Shown: in pieces, positions 26,315 through 35,241 of the stretch | Position numbering within the stretch: position 1 is the stretch's first letter | Layout: each line of letters starts with the position of its first letter | Source of the DNA: CAZLFQ01 sp964558975 | Lineage (GTDB): Bacteria > Pseudomonadota > Alphaproteobacteria > Rickettsiales > Midichloriaceae | Length of the DNA: 64,000 nt | Reading direction: 5' to 3' | Assembly: GCA_964558975.1 (NCBI GenBank) | Contig: CAZLFQ010000002.1 | Coordinates: 303,442-367,441 of the forward strand | Translations under genes and position numbers: made by a program | Notes under the pieces: generated by a model | The model's database searches: none | Seen by the model: the letters and a program-made list of their open reading frames with translations, nothing else | Told to the model about the DNA's origin: nothing

Positions 26315-27224
26315 ATCTAAAGATGAAGGGAAGAAGAAGGCGCCCATTATCATAAAAAGAATCAATGCTGCGCATCATGGACATCACGGTGGTGCATGGA
26401 AAGTTGCTTACGCCGATTTCGTTACTGCGATGATGGCGTTCTTCTTATTACTATGGTTATTAAATTCTACTCCTTCTGATAAGTTAAGTGGTATTGCCCA
26501 GTACTTTGAGCCAACTGTGGGTATAGCAGGGCAAAAAGGTATTGGCTTTGAGGGTGGTAAATCACAAGCTAAAGATGGCATCAGCTCTTACGATAGAGAG
26601 CAGGGTGTGAAATATGGAGTTATGAAAAAAGGTGAGATAATTTCTTCCCCAGAAGCTGGTACGGAAGTTAGTAATGAAGAGGTAGAAAACGAAAGGTTCA
26701 CACTTGTTGAGGGTGAATTAAAAAAAGTAATAATGAGTGATGGAGATTTGGCGCAATTCCAAGACAGTATTTCGTTTGAAGTAACGCCTGAAGGATTGCA
26801 AATTAAAATTTCTGACCAAGATAAATATCCAATGTTTAAAGCAGGAAGCGCAGAAATTAATACGTATACTAAAAATGTACTATCTAAAATTGTTGGATTG
26901 ATAAAATATTCACCTAACTTTTTGCAAATAGGTGGGCATACAGATTCAGATACTACGGGCTTAAAGCAAGACTATGGCAATTGGGAGCTTTCTGCCGATA
27001 GGGCTAATTCAGCAAGAAGATTTATGATTGACCAAGGTGTTCCCCCTGATCAGATTGCGCGGGTTGTAGGCAAGGCTGATGCGGAGCCTCTTGACCAGAG
27101 CAATCCTAATTCTCCAAGAAACCGCAGGATTACCATAACTTTACTGCGAAACTCTGTTATGCCATTCAATAAAGTATCTGCTCCTAAAGAGCTGTTGACG
27201 TCGCCTTCAAAGAGGGATTCGTAA
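26277..27224 (+). CDS. motB: Flagellar motor stator MotB
   Basis: This 315-residue partner of MotA has a basic N-terminus (KKKAPIIIKRI, HHGHHGGAWKVAYADF) leading into one membrane helix. VAYADFVTAMMAFFLLLWLL holds the channel aspartate. A periplasmic OmpA-type domain near residues 170-295 follows with GGHTDSDTT and LSADRANSARRF for peptidoglycan anchoring. All residues expected of a working stator are visible. It overlaps motA. Confidence 0.95.
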   Translation: MAEENQSNQQQDKSKDEGKKKAPIIIKRINAAHHGHHGGAWKVAYADFVTAMMAFFLLLWLLNSTPSDKLSGIAQYFEPTVGIAGQKGIGFEGGKSQAKDGISSYDREQGVKYGVMKKGEIISSPEAGTEVSNEEVENERFTLVEGELKKVIMSDGDLAQFQDSISFEVTPEGLQIKISDQDKYPMFKAGSAEINTYTKNVLSKIVGLIKYSPNFLQIGGHTDSDTTGLKQDYGNWELSADRANSARRFMIDQGVPPDQIARVVGKADAEPLDQSNPNSPRNRRITITLLRNSVMPFNKVSAPKELLTSPSKRDS

Positions 27225-27236
27225 GTCTAAAAATCA

Positions 27237-27265
27237 TTGGATCAAAAGCCAAAAAGGGCTATAAT
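27237..27265 (+). promoter_or_regulatory. Probable sigma-70 promoter of the ispH operon
   Basis: TTGGAT at 27237-27242 and a perfect TATAAT at 27260-27265 are separated by 17 bases, placing a start point close to 27272, just before ispH. The short leader fits with translation from ATG 27289. Confidence 0.6.
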
Positions 27266-27288
27266 GTCGTCAAATGACAGAGGAATCT

Positions 27289-28233
27289 ATGCAAAAACAT
27301 GATTTGGAAGTAGTGTTGGCTAAGCCCCGCGGATTTTGCGCAGGAGTAGAGCGTGCTATTGAAATAGTAGAACGCGCTATTAAAAAATACGGTGCGCCTG
27401 TGTATGTACGTCATGAAATAGTACACAATAAATATGTTGTAGAAGACTTGAAGGCAAAGGGTGCTGTTTTTGTTGATGAAGTATCCGATATTCCAGAGGG
27501 AGGTATAACTGTTTTCTCTGCACATGGCGTTTCAGAAAAAGTTGAGGGTGATGCTCACGTAAGGGACTTACCAGTAATTGATGCAACGTGCCCTTTGGTT
27601 AAAAAAGTTCATCGTGAAGCACAAAAGCATGAAGAAAAAGGAATGGAAATCATTCTGATTGGTCATAAAGGTCATCCTGAAGTTGAAGGGACGAGTGGTA
27701 GGGTTAAAAGTGATGTGATCTTAGTACAAACAAGGGAAGATGTTGCAAAGATAACCGTCAAAAATCCAGCGAATCTATCGTACGTAACTCAAACAACTTT
27801 GAGTGTTGATGATACTAAAGCGATTATTGAAGCTCTAAAAGAAAGATTTCCAAATATCCAAGGTCCTGACCTAAGAGATATTTGTTATGCTACTCAAAAT
27901 AGGCAGGATGCTGTACGCAAGCTTGCTAAAGAAGTTGATTTGATATTGGTTATTGGTGCTGCGAATAGCTCTAACTCAAATAGATTAAGAGATTTGGGTG
28001 AAGAAATTGGTATCAAATCATTTTTAATAAATGGTGCGCAAGATATAAAACCAGAGTGGTTGAGCGGAGTTAGTAAATTAGGAATCACTGCTGGCGCTTC
28101 TGCTCCAGAGATTCTTCTTGAAAAAGTGATTGATAGGCTAGCAGAGCTTGCTAATATTAAAGTTAGTACTATGGATGGCGTAGTAGAAAACGTCAAATTT
28201 AAACTGCCTGAAGAATTGGAGAACGTAGCGTAA
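27289..28233 (+). CDS. ispH: 4-hydroxy-3-methylbut-2-enyl diphosphate reductase
   Basis: This protein of about 314 residues is the last enzyme of the MEP isoprenoid pathway, a 4Fe-4S enzyme. The three cluster cysteines lie in KPRGFCAGVERA, DATCPLVKKVH and LRDICYATQNRQDAV; the ligands HEIVHNK and GHKGHPEVEG are also present. ATG 27289 has AGAGGA five bases upstream; ATG 27274 is possible but lies almost at the predicted transcript start. It shares one base (TAATG) with the GST gene. Confidence 0.96.
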   Translation: MQKHDLEVVLAKPRGFCAGVERAIEIVERAIKKYGAPVYVRHEIVHNKYVVEDLKAKGAVFVDEVSDIPEGGITVFSAHGVSEKVEGDAHVRDLPVIDATCPLVKKVHREAQKHEEKGMEIILIGHKGHPEVEGTSGRVKSDVILVQTREDVAKITVKNPANLSYVTQTTLSVDDTKAIIEALKERFPNIQGPDLRDICYATQNRQDAVRKLAKEVDLILVIGAANSSNSNRLRDLGEEIGIKSFLINGAQDIKPEWLSGVSKLGITAGASAPEILLEKVIDRLAELANIKVSTMDGVVENVKFKLPEELENVA

Positions 28234-28901
28234 TGCTTGAGGTGCATCATCATCCCCTGTGCCCATTTTCGAGAAAGCTTAGGATAATACTCAATGAAAA
28301 GAAAATTGAATTTGAGCTGTTTCCAGAGCCGTTTTGGATGCGCAGACGAGAATTTTTAAAAATGAATCCAGCTGGTGAAACCCCTGTTGTTGTCAAAAAT
28401 GGCAATAAAGTTCTTGCTGGTAATAATGCCATTAATGAATATTTAGAAGAAACATCAGACGCTGCCAAACTTGTTTTTGGTACTCCAGAACAGCGTGCAG
28501 AAATTAGAAGAGTTGCAGAATGGTTCGATAACAAATTTTTTAATGAAGTTACTCGATACATACTGCATGAAAAAATAATTAAAACCTTATCACGAGTTGG
28601 CGCACCAAATTCCGAAGCAATCAGAGCTGCTAAACAAAACATATTATATCACTTAGATTATATAGGCTATTTGTGTGCTGAGAATAGGTACCTAACAGGT
28701 GATCAACCGTCAATGGCTGATTTTGCTGCAGCAGCGCAAATATCTGTGTTGGATTTTGTCGGAGATGTTCCGTGGTCACATAATCAGCAGGCAAGAGATT
28801 GGTATTCACTGATGAAATCACGCCCGAGTTTTAAACCAATATTATTGGATAAAGTTTCACATTTGAACCCCCCAAGTTATTATCAAAATCCTGACTTTTA
28901 A
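28233..28901 (+). CDS. Glutathione S-transferase family protein
   Basis: This 222-residue soluble protein has an N-terminal thioredoxin-like half (HHHPLCPFSRKLRIILNEKKI, then NPAGETPVVV) and a C-terminal helical half. CPFSRK places a cysteine and serine at the active site. Related proteins near ispH are known in alphaproteobacteria, but the substrate is not known. It is coupled by TAATG junctions at both ends to ispH and anmK. Confidence 0.88.
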   Translation: MLEVHHHPLCPFSRKLRIILNEKKIEFELFPEPFWMRRREFLKMNPAGETPVVVKNGNKVLAGNNAINEYLEETSDAAKLVFGTPEQRAEIRRVAEWFDNKFFNEVTRYILHEKIIKTLSRVGAPNSEAIRAAKQNILYHLDYIGYLCAENRYLTGDQPSMADFAAAAQISVLDFVGDVPWSHNQQARDWYSLMKSRPSFKPILLDKVSHLNPPSYYQNPDF

Positions 28902-29971
28902 TGCAAAAAATTTATAAAGTTATTGGTTTAATGAGTGGCACATCGTGTGACGGAATTGATGCAGCTTTCATAGAAACAGATGGGCAAGATTTTGTAAAAT
29001 TAGGGGAAGGTATTTACCTGCCATATGAAAAAGATTTCTCTACTAAATTGATAAAACTTACCAAGGGGAATAATGAAGCTCTTAATGAAGTTGAAAAAGA
29101 ACTAACGTTACGTCATGTTGATGCAGTTAATCAACTTTTAAAAAAGTTAGAAAAGCGAGCAAATGAGATTGATTATTTAGGTTTTCATGGCCAAACAATT
29201 GCGCATGATATTTCCAAAAAATATACAAAACAGATTGGTGATATAGAATTACTTGCAAAAGAAACTGGTATTAAAACTGTAGGTGATTTCAGAAGTGCAG
29301 ATGTCGCTGCGGGTGGTCAGGGTGCGCCGCTTGTTCCAATTTTTCTTAAAGCTCTTGCTCCCAAGAAGCCAATATTGTTTTTAAATATTGGTGGGGTGGC
29401 AAATATAACTTATGTTTCAGAAAACGAATTAATTGGTTTTGATACGGGTGCGGGTAATGCACTTATCAATGACTATATGATGACTAATTTTGGCAAGAGT
29501 TTTGATGAAGAAGGCAAGATTGCATCATCTGGTAAAGTTAACGAAGTGATGCTAGAGGAAAGTTTCAAAAATTCATTTTTCGCTAAAGCTTTTCCAAAGT
29601 CACTTGATAGAAATGCGTTCTCTAATTTTGCAGCAAGCGTTTCGGATAATCTGGGAAAAAATGATGCCGTTGCAACGCTTACAGAATTTACTGTACAGAG
29701 TATAAGGCATGCTGTGATCCAACTTCCTGCGTCGCCAACTAGCATTTTTGTTTCAGGTGGTGGCCGGAAAAATAAATATATGATGAATCGTATTTCACAA
29801 GTATGTGGAGTTGAGGTTGCAAACATTGATTCTTTAGGTATTGATGGTGATATGCTTGAAGCATATGCCTTTGGCTATCTTGCTGTGAGGTGCGCTCTTA
29901 ATTTGCCAATTTCATTTCCAACAACTACCAACGTTCCAAAGCCAATGAGCGGTGGGAAAGTGGTTGGTTAG
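28901..29971 (+). CDS. anmK: Anhydro-N-acetylmuramic acid kinase
   Basis: This 356-residue ASKHA-fold kinase phosphorylates 1,6-anhydro-MurNAc released in peptidoglycan recycling. Signatures are IGLMSGTSCDGIDAA, GFHGQTIAHD, FLNIGGVANIT and GFDTGAGNALI. Its presence shows that the cell turns over and recycles its wall. It ends an ispH-GST-anmK operon and overlaps the convergent DUF2793-like gene by 4 bases. Confidence 0.95.
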   Translation: MQKIYKVIGLMSGTSCDGIDAAFIETDGQDFVKLGEGIYLPYEKDFSTKLIKLTKGNNEALNEVEKELTLRHVDAVNQLLKKLEKRANEIDYLGFHGQTIAHDISKKYTKQIGDIELLAKETGIKTVGDFRSADVAAGGQGAPLVPIFLKALAPKKPILFLNIGGVANITYVSENELIGFDTGAGNALINDYMMTNFGKSFDEEGKIASSGKVNEVMLEESFKNSFFAKAFPKSLDRNAFSNFAASVSDNLGKNDAVATLTEFTVQSIRHAVIQLPASPTSIFVSGGGRKNKYMMNRISQVCGVEVANIDSLGIDGDMLEAYAFGYLAVRCALNLPISFPTTTNVPKPMSGGKVVG

Positions 29972-30261
29972 AACGACCATCCATCTTGAAAAACAGCCCA
30001 AGCTTTTTTAGATAAGACATAAAACACCATATGTTTTTTAGGCATGAAAATCTCCCATTTGTTATTAATAAAAAGTGCTAGAGAATTATCTTCTTGAATA
30101 TATAAGTCTCCTTCTTGTGGTTCTATAGGTAATGATTTTACAAAGTCGATTACAGCTCTATTAAGTAAGTAATCAATTTTATTGATCGATTCATTAATAA
30201 CTATTTCCTTCATAGACTGGTTCTGGTGAAGAAGTTGTAAGTTAAAGTTATTGGTATGCAT
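29968..30261 (-). CDS. Small DUF2793-like protein
   Basis: This 97-residue protein has a C-terminal half patterned like the DUF2793 domain of alphaproteobacterial phage and gene-transfer-agent tail proteins. PQEGDLYIQEDN, LALFINNKWEIFMPKK and AWAVFQDGWSF line up with the usual GD.YIV..., IA.W.DG.W.F..P, and final W. It has no tail-fibre extension. It is either a domesticated remnant or a stand-alone copy. No phage genes flank it. Confidence 0.5.
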   Translation of the reverse strand: MHTNNFNLQLLHQNQSMKEIVINESINKIDYLLNRAVIDFVKSLPIEPQEGDLYIQEDNSLALFINNKWEIFMPKKHMVFYVLSKKAWAVFQDGWSF

Positions 30262-30330
30262 ATATTCCTCCTAAAAAAAGGAATTATAACCCATGCTCGG
30301 TAGATGCGGAAGTCACAAAGTTTAGATTGC

Positions 30331-30930
30331 TTAGTCTAGAGAGCCGATCATATTTAAAAAAGCGATGGCAGCTAAATTGTTTATAGTTGGATTCTCATAA
30401 ACTTGATTTATTACTATTTCCTTAAAGGAATCACATTCAATTGGATAAGTTGTACAAAAAGCTTCTTTAACAAACGATGCGCAGTTGTAATTATAAACTT
30501 CATATTTTGGACAATTGTCTGCGCGATAATCTATAAAATTTAATAATAATTTCTCCTGATCTAAAGAGAGTGAAAAGATAGATTTATTATTATCTGAATC
30601 TGGATTGTGCAATTCATTATGTACGATCCCCTTGCCATCTCTGCTGGTAATAAATTTGTTAACTTCATTTAAGAAAAGAGCTGAAGTTATACTGCCAATT
30701 AGAGGAAATTTATATGTTAAGCCTATGCTCATACTTGTTATTGCTCCCAAAAAAGCGAGGGTGCCTGTGTGCCCAATATGATGGGTAAGTACTTTTAGAA
30801 CTTCATTGTATTTTTCTTGTCCCGCTGAGCCGCCTCTTGGAGAAAAACCAAAGTGGATTAGAGAGCTATTATGAAGTTCAGCTATGAAACTAAAATGTAC
30901 ATCCTTAGTATTAATCTTAAAATACGCCAT
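30331..30930 (-). CDS. Putative permuted papain-like (NlpC/P60-clan) protein
   Basis: This 199-residue protein begins with DVHFSFIAELH and IHFGFSPRGG. It has a hydrophobic stretch near residues 58-90 and ends with KYEVYNYNCASFVKEAF. A histidine near the start and an N-C-x-x-F motif near the end are the order expected of circularly permuted papain-like families (LRAT, PPPDE and relatives). SIFSLSLDQEKLLL before the motif is also typical of them. H12 and C150 would be catalytic. Substrate and exact family are unknown. Confidence 0.5.
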   Translation of the reverse strand: MAYFKINTKDVHFSFIAELHNSSLIHFGFSPRGGSAGQEKYNEVLKVLTHHIGHTGTLAFLGAITSMSIGLTYKFPLIGSITSALFLNEVNKFITSRDGKGIVHNELHNPDSDNNKSIFSLSLDQEKLLLNFIDYRADNCPKYEVYNYNCASFVKEAFCTTYPIECDSFKEIVINQVYENPTINNLAAIAFLNMIGSLD

Positions 30931-30979
30931 ATCCCCCGCCGCGTAAAATTACAGATACAATTACATCATAATAGAAAAT

Positions 30980-31450
30980 TTAAGAATTAGCTGCCTGTTT
31001 TAATCCAGTTGAACCAAAGCCACCAGCTCCACGTTCGGTTTCAGAAAGTTCGCTTACAATATTCCAAGATACGCGTGAATAAGGTGCAACTATCATTTGT
31101 GCTATACGCATGCCGCGAGAGATTACGAAATCTTGATCACTCAGGTTAATTAAAATGGCGCAAACTTCTCCTCTATAATCAGCATCAATAGTACCAGGGG
31201 CATTGGCTACTGTAATTCCATTTTTAAGTGCGAGGCCAGATCTAGGCCTTACTTGTGCTTCATATCCTTGAGGTAAGCCGATTGCAATGCCAGTAGGAAC
31301 TGCTTTGCGTTCAAAAGGCTTCAGAACGATGTCTGCATCAATAGCTGCAATTAAATCCATGCCCGCACTATCAACTGTTGCGTAAGATGGAAGAGGGAGA
31401 TCGCCTAAATTTGGCAGTTTTTTTATAGATACTGAAGAATTGTTGCTCAT
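30980..31450 (-). CDS. dut: dUTP diphosphatase
   Basis: This 156-residue trimeric dUTPase shows all five motifs in order: SAGMDLIAAI, RPRSGLALKNG, GTIDADYRGEV, RGMRIAQMIV and ERGAGGFGSTG. It hydrolyses dUTP to dUMP, keeping uracil out of DNA and feeding thymidylate synthesis. It starts two bases after the TlpA-like gene's stop. Confidence 0.97.
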   Translation of the reverse strand: MSNNSSVSIKKLPNLGDLPLPSYATVDSAGMDLIAAIDADIVLKPFERKAVPTGIAIGLPQGYEAQVRPRSGLALKNGITVANAPGTIDADYRGEVCAILINLSDQDFVISRGMRIAQMIVAPYSRVSWNIVSELSETERGAGGFGSTGLKQAANS

Positions 31451-31451
31451 G

Positions 31452-32207
31452 TTAATTTATAATTGTTGGTGTTTTTTTCTTTGGCTTCTCAGGAATTATA
31501 TTAGATTGTGTCTGAGTGTCACCTTCTTTTTTTGCCTCAGCGATGACTGGGGTGATGTTAGGTACGATCGCAGGCTTAATGTAAGGGCCTTTGATTTCTA
31601 AAAGTTTTTTCATAAAATATTTGTCATTCCAAACTATTGATTGCTCAAAGCCCTGAATTATATAGCCTTCTTTATTTATAAAAAAAGTAGTTGGCAAAGA
31701 AGTCACATTGAGATTTCCCATCAACTGTTTGTTTTGATCTTTGAACATTCTCAATTTCATTAGCTTGTGATTTTTATAGAAGTCAGCGATCTGTTGGTTG
31801 TTTTTAAAATCAATAGAAACAGGAATAATTGCAATGTCCTTAATATCTTGAAATTCAAGCTGCTCAATCATTTTGACCATGTTTTGCATTTCCATAATGC
31901 ATGTGTTGCACCACGTAGCCCAAAAATAAAGTATTACAAAATCGCCCCTAAAATCTTTGAGTGTTATTGGCTTGTCATTGTAATCATAGATTTCAATATT
32001 AGGTTGTAGAGAAGGTTCTTCGTAAAATGTATCAAAGATTTGATCAATTAATTCGCTATTTGATTTAGCCGATTTATCAATTTGCAAAACATCAGTTTGA
32101 GCAAAAGCTAAGTTTTTAAAAAATACTTGGGATAAAGATGCAGTAAGGACGAAAAAGAATATAGAAATCCTGCATAATGTTAAAAATTGCGTCTTGTTAT
32201 TTGGCAT
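31452..32207 (-). CDS. TlpA-like thiol:disulfide oxidoreductase
   Basis: This 251-residue protein has an N-terminal signal or anchor (residues about 12-35) and a thioredoxin fold with FWATWCNTCIMEMQNMV, a CxxC active site in periplasmic TlpA/ResA style. LPTTFFINKEGYI holds the cis-proline. The C-terminal 45 residues are low-complexity, Pro/Lys/Thr-rich. It is likely used for cytochrome c maturation or envelope thiol reduction. It is the first gene before dut. Confidence 0.85.
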   Translation of the reverse strand: MPNNKTQFLTLCRISIFFFVLTASLSQVFFKNLAFAQTDVLQIDKSAKSNSELIDQIFDTFYEEPSLQPNIEIYDYNDKPITLKDFRGDFVILYFWATWCNTCIMEMQNMVKMIEQLEFQDIKDIAIIPVSIDFKNNQQIADFYKNHKLMKLRMFKDQNKQLMGNLNVTSLPTTFFINKEGYIIQGFEQSIVWNDKYFMKKLLEIKGPYIKPAIVPNITPVIAEAKKEGDTQTQSNIIPEKPKKKTPTIIN

Positions 32208-32222
32208 TAAGTTGTATATAGT

Positions 32223-32237
32223 TTAACAAAATTTTAA
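32223..32237. promoter_or_regulatory. CtrA-type box upstream of the ArgH-like gene
   Basis: TTAA-N7-TTAA followed by C, 26 bases before the ATG of the ArgH-like gene and 15 bases before the divergent TlpA-like start. It is a perfect match to the half-site pair but is expected by chance in AT-rich DNA. Confidence 0.3.
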
Positions 32238-32263
32238 CATTCAATCTAATTGGTAATAAGTTT

Positions 32264-33742
32264 ATGGCAATAAAAAAGATTGCAAATCTAGATCATAAAG
32301 GTGAAAACCTTCTAAGTAGCAGTAATGACAATCTATCTTCAACAATCGCTAAAATGGAAGGATTCTCAAGTCCTTTATGGGGTGGTCATTTTGCAAAAGG
32401 TACAAACGAACTTACCCAGCAAATTAATTCTACAATCCAATTTGATAAGAGACTTTATTCTGTAGCTATAGAATCAATTAAAGCTCAACTTAGAATGCAT
32501 ACAAAAAGAAATATTGTTAGTGCATCTGAAGCTGAAGCTTTGACAACTGCACTTGATAAAATGAAAAAAGAAATAATTGATGGAAAGTTCGCATTCAGTG
32601 ATTCTTCAAAAGATATTTACCAAGCTATTGAATCTAAAGTAAAAGAGTCCGCTCCGAAATTAGTTGATACACTTAATACAGCGCGTGCTGAAGGTAACCA
32701 ACTTGCAGGTGACTTAAGACTTTGGGTTAGAGATGCTTATTCGTCTTTAGATGCTGCAGTTCAAAACCTACAAGCTGCTTTAATTGACAAAGCTGAAGAA
32801 AATGTGAAAGCAATTTTCCCAGGTAATGTTCACTCACAACTTACTCAACCAGTGTCACTTGGGCAACACTTAATGGCGTATGTGAACATGTTTGGTCGTG
32901 ATAGAGCTAGAATTGCTGATGCAAGAGAACGTATGAATGATTCTCCATTTGCTTCAGGCGAAATTGCTGGTGCTTCGTTTAATCTTAATAGAGATATGGT
33001 TGCGAGAATTCTAGGTTTTACAAAGTCTTGTAACAATTCTGTTGATGCGATTTGCTCAAGAGATTTTGCAGTTGAATTCCTGTCTGTGGCTGCGTCTGTT
33101 GCAACAAACCTTTCAAGACTTGCTGAAGAATTGGTGCGTTGGCATAGTTCAGAAAGTGATTATATTGAATTCTCGAATGCATTTGTTACTCAAAATAATA
33201 TAACTCCTTATAGAAGAGACCCTGAAGCATTGGAAATGATCCGTGCAAAATCTGGCCGCGTATTTGGTGCATTGATGGCAGTTTTGACTGTAACAAAAGC
33301 ACTTCCTTTAGAATATTCAAACGATTATAGAGAAGTTACTGAGCCTGTAGTAGATAGCTATGATACAATATTGAATTGTTCGAATACAATGGCGGCAATT
33401 GTTGCAGATTTCACTACAAACCGTAAAAAAATGAAAGAAGCTGCGAGTCATAGCTTCTCAACCGCAATCGATTTAGTAGACTGGTTGGTACAACATGCAG
33501 GATGCAACTTGACTAAAGCTCAAGAAACATCTCGTAAAATAATTGAGTATGCAATCGAGAAAGGTAAGAAATTATCATTACTTGAGATCAACGAGTTACA
33601 AAAAATTGAACCAAAAATCACGGATGAAATATATAGCGTTCTCATTCCTTCTAGGGCTTTAATCAGCAGAAGAAGTGGTAACGGTTCTAATCCTGTACAA
33701 ATTAGAAAATCAATTCGTGCTGCGAGAAGAAAGTTTATCTAA
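32264..33742 (+). CDS. Argininosuccinate lyase-fold protein, probably catalytically dead
   Basis: This 492-residue fumarase/ArgH-superfamily protein aligns to argininosuccinate lyase along its whole length: SPLWGGHFAKG, GDLRLWVRDA, PFASGEIAGA, SVDAICSRDFAVEFL, LSRLAEELVRWHSSE and IRAKSGRVFGALMAVLTVTKALPLEY. The active-site blocks are altered. The HTxRSRNDQ block reads NTARAEGNQ (residues 138-146). The Ser-bearing loop GSSxMPQKxNP reads QNNITPYRRDP (310-320). The NKDMQEDKE block reads SNDYREVTE. His190 remains, but the catalytic serine is Asn. There are also about 35 extra N-terminal residues. It is not a functional lyase by this evidence, and its role is unknown. Confidence 0.85.
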   Translation: MAIKKIANLDHKGENLLSSSNDNLSSTIAKMEGFSSPLWGGHFAKGTNELTQQINSTIQFDKRLYSVAIESIKAQLRMHTKRNIVSASEAEALTTALDKMKKEIIDGKFAFSDSSKDIYQAIESKVKESAPKLVDTLNTARAEGNQLAGDLRLWVRDAYSSLDAAVQNLQAALIDKAEENVKAIFPGNVHSQLTQPVSLGQHLMAYVNMFGRDRARIADARERMNDSPFASGEIAGASFNLNRDMVARILGFTKSCNNSVDAICSRDFAVEFLSVAASVATNLSRLAEELVRWHSSESDYIEFSNAFVTQNNITPYRRDPEALEMIRAKSGRVFGALMAVLTVTKALPLEYSNDYREVTEPVVDSYDTILNCSNTMAAIVADFTTNRKKMKEAASHSFSTAIDLVDWLVQHAGCNLTKAQETSRKIIEYAIEKGKKLSLLEINELQKIEPKITDEIYSVLIPSRALISRRSGNGSNPVQIRKSIRAARRKFI

Positions 33743-33763
33743 GTAAACATCTGTTTTAAAAGA

Positions 33764-33796
33764 AAAAAGCTCCAACTTGTTTGGGGCTTTTTTTAT
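33764..33796 (+). terminator. Intrinsic terminator of the ArgH-like gene
   Basis: Stem AAAAGCTCCAA against TTGGGGCTTTT, with one G-T pair and a short CTTGT-type loop, is followed by T7. It begins about 20 bases past the stop. Confidence 0.9.
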
Positions 33797-33878
33797 AAAC
33801 TAAAACCTGTTTTTTTATTGTCCTTGAGTTTGCTGAAAAAAACTATATTTCTATGGCAACAAAATTATAAGGATAGTC

Positions 33879-35213
33879 ATGAAAAAATTGATATTAGTTT
33901 CATCAATAATCGCTCTTCCAATTCTTGCAAGTGCAGCTGAAGCTCCAAAAGTAAAACTGGGTGGTCGTATGGACACCATGGCAGGTTACGTAAAGCAAAA
34001 AGATATTTATCGTTCAACAAATCCAGCATTGCCAACCAATAGAACGCATAGTGGCGCAATAGTTAATGATACAACTCTTGATATCAATATAGATGGCAAG
34101 TCGAATCAAGGGTTTAAATATGGTGGTTTAATTAGACTTCACACTGATACAAGTGTTGCTACAAATAAAGAGACAACTCTTGGTGATAAAACAATGTTTT
34201 ATATTCAACATGATAAAATTGGTCGTTTTGAAGCTGGGAGCATGCCTGGTGCAGGTGGCCTGTTTGAAATGGATTTGACATTCTTTAACCGCGGTTCGTG
34301 GGGCGTTGATGGCTTCTGGTCGCAATGGGTAACAGACAGAACTTATAGAGTTACGAATTTAGCTAACAAGCCAGCATTTGCTGGTGCGACAGCAGTTCGT
34401 GACGCACTTAGGGGGTTTAATACTAGAGGTTTAGAATTTGTTGTTTCTCCAAACTTACCTTCGAACTACTCAGGTCATTACTATTCTGATGCGCCAAAAG
34501 CATCATTCTTTACTAAGCCAATTCCGCAATTGACATTAGGTGTGAGCTATATTCCAGATATGGATAGTACTGGCTCAATTGCAGGCCAATCTGGAAGATC
34601 TACAGGGCCAGTTTTTGATTCAGCTAGAACTGATAACCCTGCAACATTCAGAGAAATTGTGAGTGGTGGTGGTATTTTGGAACTTGACCCTTCTAAAGAT
34701 TTGAAAATTAAAACAAGTTTAGTAGGAGAAGTAGGTAGTGCGAAACTTTCAGCACTTAACGATTTAAGAGCTATGGAAGCAGGATTGCTATTTGTAATAA
34801 AAGAAAAGATCCGTGTGGGTGGTACATACGGTAACTGGGGGAGATCACTTACCCTTAAAAATAAAATTGCTGGTACTAAACAAAAAGCTGAATATTGGAC
34901 ATTAGGTGCTGGTTATGAATATGAAAAAATAGGTGCTTCATTGACATACATGCAAAGTGAGAAAGCTGGTGGTATTGAAGCTCTTAAAACTAATAAAGGG
35001 ATAAGTGGAGTTACAACTGCTGGAATTTTGTCAAACAGTGATTTGAGTGACTTTAGAACAAATAAATTAAAAAATATCGTTCTAGATGTTGACTATAAAT
35101 TAGCTCCGGGTTTCTTGCCTTATGTTGGAGTTTCTAATTTTGAGTTTAAGGAATCTAGAGGTGGTAAGGATAAAGGCTTTGTCATCTTAGGCGGTACAAG
35201 ATTGCTGTTCTAA
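33879..35213 (+). CDS. Porin family protein (porin A)
   Basis: This 444-residue outer-membrane beta-barrel protein has a signal peptide cleaved near ASAAEAP. It opens with KVKLGGRMDTMAGYVKQKD and has IVNDTTLDINIDG, which recur in the three other porins in this window. It ends in aromatic GTRLLF, the typical C-terminal Phe for barrel assembly. It is the most divergent in its middle part. SD AAGGA precedes the ATG. A strong terminator follows at 35242. Confidence 0.88.
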   Translation: MKKLILVSSIIALPILASAAEAPKVKLGGRMDTMAGYVKQKDIYRSTNPALPTNRTHSGAIVNDTTLDINIDGKSNQGFKYGGLIRLHTDTSVATNKETTLGDKTMFYIQHDKIGRFEAGSMPGAGGLFEMDLTFFNRGSWGVDGFWSQWVTDRTYRVTNLANKPAFAGATAVRDALRGFNTRGLEFVVSPNLPSNYSGHYYSDAPKASFFTKPIPQLTLGVSYIPDMDSTGSIAGQSGRSTGPVFDSARTDNPATFREIVSGGGILELDPSKDLKIKTSLVGEVGSAKLSALNDLRAMEAGLLFVIKEKIRVGGTYGNWGRSLTLKNKIAGTKQKAEYWTLGAGYEYEKIGASLTYMQSEKAGGIEALKTNKGISGVTTAGILSNSDLSDFRTNKLKNIVLDVDYKLAPGFLPYVGVSNFEFKESRGGKDKGFVILGGTRLLF

Positions 35214-35241
35214 TTGACTAAAAGGCGAATAAACTATATAA

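Noticed and set aside
27259..28253. Minus-strand open frames across ispH
   Set aside because: They have no recognisable motifs and lie opposite a well-conserved enzyme gene.
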